Origin: a virus
IMG/VR virus record: IMGVR_UViG_3300045999_011519
Coordinates: 1-30,971 of that record
Reading direction: 5' to 3' (one strand)
Length of the DNA: 30,971 nt
This document shows, piece after piece, positions 24,399-30,971 of the stretch. The notes under the pieces were generated by a model. It made no database searches, was not told the DNA's origin, and worked only from the letters and a program-made list of their open reading frames with translations. Positions within the stretch are counted from its first letter, which is position 1. Each line of letters begins with the position of its first letter. A program made the translations under genes and the position numbers.

Positions 24399-26582
24399 AT
24401 GGCAAAGACACCTTTTATAAGACCCATAGCAGTACAGGGAGGTACATTTTATACGTTCTCGTCTGCTGCGGAAGATCTATCTTTAACTTTCAATAATTCA
24501 TTAAAGAAGTTTTCTTTTTCTAAGTATGCTTTGTTAAAGCTTCCTGAATTTGGTTCTCCTACATACGGAGAGAATACACTTCAGTTCAATGCTATTGATA
24601 CTACATTTTTAGATGCTGCTGTTGGGGACTTTATATTAACTAATCCTAATAATTTAAGCCCATCACCAGAGATATCATTTCAGAATTACTGTTTAAATCT
24701 CGAATCTACCGTTCTTTCAGATCCAAATTACAATCCGGATCTAAAAAGGAATGTATCTGAAAGAATTTTTTGGAAATGGGTAAAAGAATTAGGGGGAGTA
24801 AGATATAGGACTGCTAATTCAAACGAGGTGGTTGCTTCATTAAACCAGACTTCAACTACAACAAAGGATGGTTTTCCTTATTCTGATAAAAGATGGGTAG
24901 AGGAAGACACATATTTAACTGGGAATGGATCTCCAACACCTAGATATGAAAGAATTGTCCAATACATAGGAGATATTGATGTAGTTAACTCTGTCCAGAA
25001 CTCGAGCAATGCTTATTCTGAAGTTTATATTCACATACCAACTAGTGACGGAGGAACACCTTATGTTCTTTTTAAAACAGTTGCTGATGAGAACTACTAT
25101 CCTGATAGAACGTGGACTCACTTGCCTCCAGATCCTACGGACACAGAATACATACAAGGAAGGGATTCCGCTTCTGGATTATATGGTCCTAATGGATTAC
25201 CAAAACTTGCTATATTCGACCAAGACGTTTTAGGAAATCCTGGTGTAAGTGGAACTTCTGCCACTGGTTCATTTACTAATAACTGGTATTCTCCAAGAGA
25301 TGAGGCTAATTCTTATTTTACGGATCCATCGTTTTTTGATAATACAAACTATACGATTGAGAAATATCTAGCAGCTTCTGGACCTACAGGTTATACAGTA
25401 ACATACAAAAGAAACAACCTTGACGGTGTTCAGATAGATTTCGATCCTTCTTCTTATCGTGCAATTCAAAACTATGTGGGAATATCCACTATAGAGGAAT
25501 GGAATGGTACTCCTGTAACAACTTCTTTCGAGTTTAACGCAGTCCTTGTTTATTACGATGTATATGATCCTAATAACCCAACGGATTCAGAGACTAATCT
25601 TTATGGGATTTTATTTTTAAATGATCCTGAGCCAGTTTCAAATAATGCAGCTAAGCTTCCTACGTTTAAGAAATTTAAGCCGGATCCAATTACCAAACTT
25701 AACGGTAACTCTTATGGATTCAAGATAAACCTTAAGTTTGATACTGATGTCGAAAGCACTGGGGTAGAGCAGGCTATAAACGACTATTCGTCCTTCTCTC
25801 TTTCTATATTTATGGATGCTGCTACTGTTTTACAGGATGCTGCTAAAAACTTAAATGATAGGACCCTTCAGATAGCTAATATGCAGCAAGATATTAATGA
25901 TCTTAAGGATTTAATAATAAACACTGACGATAGCACTGAAATAAAAGCAAGATTAGATTTAGTTGAATCAGCTTTACAAGCCAATCAGGCACTATTCAAT
26001 AACACTCAGGACATCTTGAGTTTGATTGAACAAAACAGCGATACCATAGAGAACATACTACAGAATCAGACCTCTATTAACATGTCTTATAATTTAGATC
26101 TGTTAAAAGATGGTAATGGTACTTCTGTTAACAGGAACACACCTAACATACTTAAAGTAGACGTAACACAACAAGATTATAATATAGGAAATAATTCATT
26201 GTTTACTATTAATCCTGTTGCTGGTAACACTGTTCCACTTTCAATCTATACCAATTATTTAAAACACAAGAACAACGGAGTATCTATAACTGCAACAAAT
26301 GACATAGTTATAAGAATAGATGACAGCTTGAATAAATGGCAGAAGGGGCAAGTGCTAAGATTTGTTATAGGAGACGAAATAGATCTTGGTAACTATTCAG
26401 TAGTTATGCTCACAGACGCTCTTGGAGAATATCCTAAAGCTAACCCTTCTGGAGTTCCTTATTCAACAGTAGTTGCTGGATTCTTAAACATCCAGTTCTC
26501 TAGTTCGGGATATAAACCAATATTTGATATTGTTTGTGTAGACGAAAAGAACCTAATATTTGAAATAGATCAAATAAGATAA
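24399..26582 (+). CDS. Large virion structural protein with C-terminal coiled coil
   Basis: 727 aa, not firmly recognised. The first 430 residues are beta-rich and aromatic (ALLKLPEFGSPTYGENTLQF; SERIFWKWVKELGGVRYRTA), a pattern seen in peripheral baseplate proteins of large myophages. Residues about 480-560 are heptad-like (LNDRTLQIANMQQDINDLKD through LIEQNSDTIENILQN), a probable trimeric or dimeric coiled coil. A C-terminal beta-rich domain follows. The gene starts 14 nt after the preceding stop (spacer TTAAGTATTAATAA) and ends 4 nt before the next start, in the same transcription unit as its neighbours. A wedge-periphery or fibre-connector role, comparable to T4 gp8-gp10, is inference from position after the wedge genes. 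Confidence 0.6.
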   Translation: MAKTPFIRPIAVQGGTFYTFSSAAEDLSLTFNNSLKKFSFSKYALLKLPEFGSPTYGENTLQFNAIDTTFLDAAVGDFILTNPNNLSPSPEISFQNYCLNLESTVLSDPNYNPDLKRNVSERIFWKWVKELGGVRYRTANSNEVVASLNQTSTTTKDGFPYSDKRWVEEDTYLTGNGSPTPRYERIVQYIGDIDVVNSVQNSSNAYSEVYIHIPTSDGGTPYVLFKTVADENYYPDRTWTHLPPDPTDTEYIQGRDSASGLYGPNGLPKLAIFDQDVLGNPGVSGTSATGSFTNNWYSPRDEANSYFTDPSFFDNTNYTIEKYLAASGPTGYTVTYKRNNLDGVQIDFDPSSYRAIQNYVGISTIEEWNGTPVTTSFEFNAVLVYYDVYDPNNPTDSETNLYGILFLNDPEPVSNNAAKLPTFKKFKPDPITKLNGNSYGFKINLKFDTDVESTGVEQAINDYSSFSLSIFMDAATVLQDAAKNLNDRTLQIANMQQDINDLKDLIINTDDSTEIKARLDLVESALQANQALFNNTQDILSLIEQNSDTIENILQNQTSINMSYNLDLLKDGNGTSVNRNTPNILKVDVTQQDYNIGNNSLFTINPVAGNTVPLSIYTNYLKHKNNGVSITATNDIVIRIDDSLNKWQKGQVLRFVIGDEIDLGNYSVVMLTDALGEYPKANPSGVPYSTVVAGFLNIQFSSSGYKPIFDIVCVDEKNLIFEIDQIR

Positions 26583-26586
26583 AAAA

Positions 26587-29500
26587 ATGTCAAATACCAA
26601 AAATTCATTCTCATCATTAATAGCACAGTTTCTTAGACTCCAAAAAAACTCTTTGGAGATTATAAACAAATTAAATGATGTAACTACATCTTCTAAAGAT
26701 TCTGTGGAGATAGAATTTCTGATGGATGATAACACATCTGAGAACATACAGGTGCCATCCTTTGGATATTTAAAAAGTGAAGTTAATAGATTAGATCAGA
26801 ACATTAAAGCTCTTTCCGGACTGGATGATAATAGAGCTAATGTTAGAAACCCAGATGGAACTGTTGCTAAGATCTATCAATCTAGAACACTACAAGATCC
26901 TTCTTCACCTAGCAGTTTGCAAGTACCATCTACTTTTCAGGCTAGAAACAATTGGTTTTTTGAATCTTTTTTGAATCCTTTACTTTACATAGAAATTGAC
27001 GTTGAGAATCAGATACCTGAAAATTCGGAAAGTGTTTATGTTAAAAGAGTAATAGCAAACACACAATCCGATGTACAGAAACAATATTTTGATAATAACC
27101 TTAAGGGTAGAAACGATTTAAGTGATTCTGATTTCATAGCAGCTTTACAAAGCCAGGGGATTCAATATTTTGTTGATGAACAAATAAATAATCTGGACTT
27201 AAGAACCATTAGATATATTGGTTCTTTTGGAGTTCTTAGAATATTCGATGAGGAGGTACAAATTACAGTAAATGGTACGACAACCACAAATACTGTGAGA
27301 AAATATAAACTCAATTCAATCAGATATACTGACAACTTATCAGACACCGAAAATTCTAGAACATTAGCTAAAGGTGATTTACTAATAACTTCAGGAGGTA
27401 CAAAATATGAAATAGACTCAATTGATACAAGTGACCAAACTGTTGTGTTGAAAAGACTATTTGGATTTGAAGCAATTAAAATAGGTGACTCATCTCTTAC
27501 AATATACTCCAATGTTTTATCAAATAGACAGGTGGAGATAAATGTTGGGTTTGATGAGAGACAGGGTGTATTTATAAAATCTATTGACGGTGATTTTAAC
27601 GTTGCAGCTAGCAAATATAGTCCTGGTATATGCTTCTGGTCAAACGAGCTACAGATTAGCACATCGGATGGTGTTAAAACTTTAGAGTCTTTCTATAACT
27701 CACAGGTTTCTGATTTTGGTAAAATCTTTATAGCTTCGGCAAAAGAAAATGCTATTCCTGCTGTTTATGGACAAACTCCAGCTGCACCGGTTGTTTCTGC
27801 TGGAAACTTTAAAGTTGTTAAGGTTAATGCTCAGGTTACGGATTCAAAGGAGAATAACACATTCAAGGATAAGATAAAGATAAAAACAACTCTTAAGAAT
27901 GAGATCGATTCCATTGATAGAGCAATAGATCAGACGAGGAAACAACTTTCTGAATTAACTACAACATCATCAGCAAAAACTCCTAATGCGGAATTTAAAA
28001 AACTGAACGATAAGATCGCTACTCTTACAAAAGACAAGGGGACAAAAACTGATCTTCTTTCCACCACTATAAATGAAATTAACAATCTTGTTATAGCAGT
28101 TCCGGAGCTATCAGAAGCTCCTAAGTATAGAGTTAGAGGATTCTGGCCTATACCAGAGCCTATCGTTGATCCAAAAACTGGAGAACAAAATATAGTACAA
28201 TTTAATGTAAGATACAGATATCTTTCTATGACAGGTAACCCTAACGGGGTTCAACAGATAGATTATATTGATAACAACGGAGTTCAGAAGACTGGACAGT
28301 TTACAAACTGGACACAGTTTAAAAGTGATGTAAGGAAGAAAGTATATGATACGAATACTGGAACATATACATGGCAAATAGAGGACGTTAGCGATGCTAA
28401 TACGGTAAATATAAACCAATTAGACATTGCTATAACTAAAGGAGAAAAGGTAGAAATACAGGTTCAGTCAATATCTGAAGCTGGATGGCCAACAAATCCT
28501 TTAACTTCCGATTGGTCTACTTCAGCAGTTGTAGATTTCCCACCAGATTTGGTTGTTCAAGTTGATAATGCTTCTTTTGTGGCACAAAATAGCACGGATA
28601 ACGCTATAGTTAAAGTACAAGAGGACTTACAGGCAAAGGGACTAGATCAACATTTATCAACACAGTTTACGTCTGGTGATAAATTTTATGCCCACAACAC
28701 ATCAGTTATTGCTTCTGGATTTTTTGATGCTAGCGGTAAGGCATTAGACCTTTTCCAAAAACTAACACAGATAGACAATGAGTTACAATCTTTAAGAGCT
28801 CTAATTGCAAAAGCAAAGGGAACTTTAGGGGTTTATATAAGAAGTGGAAACACATCAAACAAGATAAACCAGGGAAGCACGGTGAATCTGTTTGCTGGGT
28901 ATTACGATCAATTGATAGATCTTTCCAATGCAACTAACAAAGGTAAGATCGCCACTGTTATCTATTACTTAGAATTAAGGAACGAAGCAGCTACTCCACT
29001 TGAACTATCATCACTAATACCTGGAGGTCAGGGTGTTAAAGCACCTAATACGATTGGTCAGAGCGATTATGATAATAATAGAAAATATGGAGAAACTCCA
29101 ATACAGCTTTCCGGTATAGACACAGTTGATGTTACTTCTGGTCCAGGATCTTTTATACAGGCTCCTGGTTATCAGAGTGCAAACGCATATTCACAATTTG
29201 TTTATGCAAGATATAAATCGTCTGGCTTAGATGAGAATCTATATTTTACTCCACCCACAACTTTAGGCTGGAACATATCTAACGGATCTCTTGTTGGCAG
29301 TACGCAATTACCTATAAACGATGATGGAATAATAATTCCATTTGAACCAAATACCACTACTGTGACAGGAGCAGGAAGTAATGCTAACGTGTGGGCTGGT
29401 ACATACACAGGAGCAACCCCAGATGGCAATGGAAATCTAAATGAGTTTTGTGTCCATATCTCACATCCAGATATAAATGATGGAGGTTCTAGTTCGTTTC

Positions 29501-30081
29501 CAAATCTTATAAGGCCTTCTGTTACAACACCAGGGGGACCAATGAACTATCCTTCGTTTAGACATGCTTTAGGATTTGAAACTGACACAAACACAACGGC
29601 ATCAGTACCTGGTTCACAGACATCTTCTTATCAGCAGTTAGAATACTATCCTGCACTTTCTGCAAGTAATTTTGGAGTAGATGACAATGCTTATCCAAAC
29701 AAGCTTGGTTTTGTGGAATCTGACGAGTTCTTATGTGGTAAGTTCTCTTGCGGGTCTTATCTTTTCTTATCCCCGACAAATCACTCGGCGATACAAATCG
29801 AGGGGTCAACACAATTAGCTAAAAAGACTTTAAACTTTGGTCAAGAAAATGCTATAACTATACCTATAGTTTTCCAAATGAGAGCTCAGGATAAACTTGG
29901 TTACGTTGGAGGATGGAGACAGGCTGGTAACCTTAAAAATATTACTTATACTAAAAAGATAGGAATAGATATACAGGTGATGAATGAAGAGCTTTTCTCA
30001 TTTGATGTTCTTGTATCAGGAAGCTATACTAAGACATCATTAGTTTCACCAGCTTATTCTCAAAGTAAGAAAACTATTTAA
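26587..30081 (+). CDS. Large virion protein with FN3-like region and coiled coils
   Basis: 1164 aa, function not recognised. The N-terminus is helical (SSLIAQFLRLQKNSLEIINKLND), then a beta-rich domain. Residues about 437-502 form a coiled coil (NEIDSIDRAIDQTRKQLSEL, then KLNDKIATLTKDKG). Residues about 510-648 look fibronectin-III-like: FNVRYRYLSMTGNPNG, then TWQIEDVSD, then EKVEIQVQSISEAGWPT. A second short coiled coil (LTQIDNELQSLRALIAKAKG) lies near 725-748. The last 350 residues are beta-rich with Gly/Ser loops and a C-terminal globular end. The ATG follows GATAAAAAA, 4 nt after the previous stop. Adjacency to the 727-aa gene and to a partial structural gene suggests a baseplate-periphery or tail-fibre-base role, not provable here. 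Confidence 0.6.
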   Translation: MSNTKNSFSSLIAQFLRLQKNSLEIINKLNDVTTSSKDSVEIEFLMDDNTSENIQVPSFGYLKSEVNRLDQNIKALSGLDDNRANVRNPDGTVAKIYQSRTLQDPSSPSSLQVPSTFQARNNWFFESFLNPLLYIEIDVENQIPENSESVYVKRVIANTQSDVQKQYFDNNLKGRNDLSDSDFIAALQSQGIQYFVDEQINNLDLRTIRYIGSFGVLRIFDEEVQITVNGTTTTNTVRKYKLNSIRYTDNLSDTENSRTLAKGDLLITSGGTKYEIDSIDTSDQTVVLKRLFGFEAIKIGDSSLTIYSNVLSNRQVEINVGFDERQGVFIKSIDGDFNVAASKYSPGICFWSNELQISTSDGVKTLESFYNSQVSDFGKIFIASAKENAIPAVYGQTPAAPVVSAGNFKVVKVNAQVTDSKENNTFKDKIKIKTTLKNEIDSIDRAIDQTRKQLSELTTTSSAKTPNAEFKKLNDKIATLTKDKGTKTDLLSTTINEINNLVIAVPELSEAPKYRVRGFWPIPEPIVDPKTGEQNIVQFNVRYRYLSMTGNPNGVQQIDYIDNNGVQKTGQFTNWTQFKSDVRKKVYDTNTGTYTWQIEDVSDANTVNINQLDIAITKGEKVEIQVQSISEAGWPTNPLTSDWSTSAVVDFPPDLVVQVDNASFVAQNSTDNAIVKVQEDLQAKGLDQHLSTQFTSGDKFYAHNTSVIASGFFDASGKALDLFQKLTQIDNELQSLRALIAKAKGTLGVYIRSGNTSNKINQGSTVNLFAGYYDQLIDLSNATNKGKIATVIYYLELRNEAATPLELSSLIPGGQGVKAPNTIGQSDYDNNRKYGETPIQLSGIDTVDVTSGPGSFIQAPGYQSANAYSQFVYARYKSSGLDENLYFTPPTTLGWNISNGSLVGSTQLPINDDGIIIPFEPNTTTVTGAGSNANVWAGTYTGATPDGNGNLNEFCVHISHPDINDGGSSSFPNLIRPSVTTPGGPMNYPSFRHALGFETDTNTTASVPGSQTSSYQQLEYYPALSASNFGVDDNAYPNKLGFVESDEFLCGKFSCGSYLFLSPTNHSAIQIEGSTQLAKKTLNFGQENAITIPIVFQMRAQDKLGYVGGWRQAGNLKNITYTKKIGIDIQVMNEELFSFDVLVSGSYTKTSLVSPAYSQSKKTI

Positions 30082-30084
30082 TAA

Positions 30085-30971
30085 GTGGCAAGGAAAATAA
30101 TTAAACAAAGCTCGTCTTTTGGAGTGCTTAGAGCGAATCCAAGAATCTCTGGTAACGTAAAGATTACAGTAGATTCAAAAAGCGACATATGGCTTAACTC
30201 CATAGACTCAAATCAGGAGATGTCTAATAGCTTATATAAAGGATTTAGAATTTCTCCAGATACGTCCTACGATAAAGATCTATATAGATTTTTCAACGAG
30301 GGTAAAACACCTTCGCAATTTGTTTTCGGTATGATTGGGGAAGGAGATCCAGTACAAAATCAGATCAAAGACGTTTCTAGTAGTTATAACTTTTTTTATA
30401 GCTCAGGTGTATCTCCACTTATTTCCGATAAATATTCAGAGGATTTTTCTTATCTTGCTCCTCTTTGGCTAGGCAACGATATACCTGATTATTTTGTAAT
30501 ATTTAAGGTTAATGATCCAATAGATTATTCCTACAAGATACCAGTAACAACATTAGAAATTGGTAAATCATATAAGGTTTTACAGGACACTTCTGTTGAT
30601 ACACAAGCTCCTGGATATCTTCCTTTTCAGGTTTCTATCTCATCACAAGTTTACACGGACGGTAATGTTTTTACTGCATCCACTTTCACTTTTACTGTAC
30701 TACAAGGTCAAGGATCTGTTGTGCTTTTAGATCCTTTGTATAATCTTGACTCTGTGGAAAACACGGAGCAGCACTTCTATGATAAAATACTTCCTAAATC
30801 TACCGCAATAGCAACTTTTGATCTAAGCGAAGATTCTAAAATAGGAAAGTATTTAAGAAAAATAAAATCCACTCCTGGATATACTGATAGTTTAATAGAT
30901 GTAAGATTTGAGGAAAATCAGCTTACCACTTTTAATGGAGTAAATTATTCAGTTGGTATTTTTGATAAATT
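30085..30971 (+). CDS. Virion structural protein, GTG start, 3' partial
   Basis: An open frame of 295 complete codons running off the right edge. It starts at GTG (30085) directly after the double stop TAA TAA of the preceding gene, in the same frame. There is no earlier ATG, and the next in-frame ATG (about residue 46) would remove the N-terminal motif. The N-terminus ARKIIKQSSSFGVLRANPRI, then SGNVKITVDSKSDIWLNSID, resembles the start of very long structural proteins of large phages, so the complete gene may be long. Further on are FFNEGKTPSQFVFGMIGEGD and LAPLWLGNDIPDYFVIFKVN, which look globular and structural. No enzyme motif is seen. The role is inferred from context. Confidence 0.7.
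   Translation, partial: MARKIIKQSSSFGVLRANPRISGNVKITVDSKSDIWLNSIDSNQEMSNSLYKGFRISPDTSYDKDLYRFFNEGKTPSQFVFGMIGEGDPVQNQIKDVSSSYNFFYSSGVSPLISDKYSEDFSYLAPLWLGNDIPDYFVIFKVNDPIDYSYKIPVTTLEIGKSYKVLQDTSVDTQAPGYLPFQVSISSQVYTDGNVFTASTFTFTVLQGQGSVVLLDPLYNLDSVENTEQHFYDKILPKSTAIATFDLSEDSKIGKYLRKIKSTPGYTDSLIDVRFEENQLTTFNGVNYSVGIFDK

Noticed and set aside
27162-27662. 166-aa open frame on the minus strand
   Set aside because: It is opposite the 1164-aa virion gene and shows compositional oddities typical of antisense shadows; no independent evidence.
1-30971. tRNA genes
   Set aside because: No cloverleaf-like region was seen and the gaps between genes are too short; the largest gap (23356-23466) is AT-rich with no acceptor or T-loop pattern.

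Overview
The window reads as part of the virion-structure region of a large contractile-tailed (T4-like myovirus) phage genome. It is AT-rich, has almost no non-coding space, and nearly all genes lie on the + strand with spacers of 1 to 56 nt. Three genes carry clear T4-type baseplate signatures: a gp5-like OB-fold spike, gp25, and a gp6-like wedge protein. A gp27-like hub and a giant gp7-like wedge protein are also probable. No replication, packaging, capsid, integrase or tRNA genes are visible.

The likely host is a member of Bacteroidetes, as an inference from two signs. First, almost no start codon has a Shine-Dalgarno sequence; starts follow A/T-rich stretches such as TAATATGG, TTAAAATG and AAAAAAATG. 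Second, the giant wedge protein carries propeller repeats resembling those of Bacteroidetes sensor proteins. The genetic code looks standard: 14 of 15 visible stops are TAA, and the single TAG (15898-15900) sits next to a new gene start in another frame.

Layout: (1) 3-10147, hub module: partial gp27-like hub protein, an 858-aa protein with a long Tyr-Pro/PGSD repeat tail, a gp5-like spike without lysozyme, and a 1698-aa protein with a Pro-rich hydrophobic core. (2) 10204-12759, two genes not expected in a baseplate operon: a multi-S1-domain RNA-binding protein and an amidoligase-like protein, in the same frame and separated only by TAA-AAA. (3) 12765-22687, wedge module: a 259-aa unknown, gp25, gp6-like, an 81-aa protein, and a 2261-aa gp7-like wedge protein fused to two beta-propellers. 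(4) 22684-23355, a lone minus-strand PhoH-family ATPase meeting the wedge gene tail to tail at a shared TTAA. (5) 23467-30971, a second + strand run of large virion proteins: a Gly/Ala/Ser/Thr-rich fibre-like protein, a 727-aa protein with a coiled coil, an 1164-aa protein with an FN3-like region, and a final gene that starts at GTG and runs off the end.

Together the genes would build the hub, spike, wedges and peripheral fibres of a contractile tail. The most unusual content is the S1/amidoligase pair between the hub and wedge modules, and the double-propeller wedge protein.
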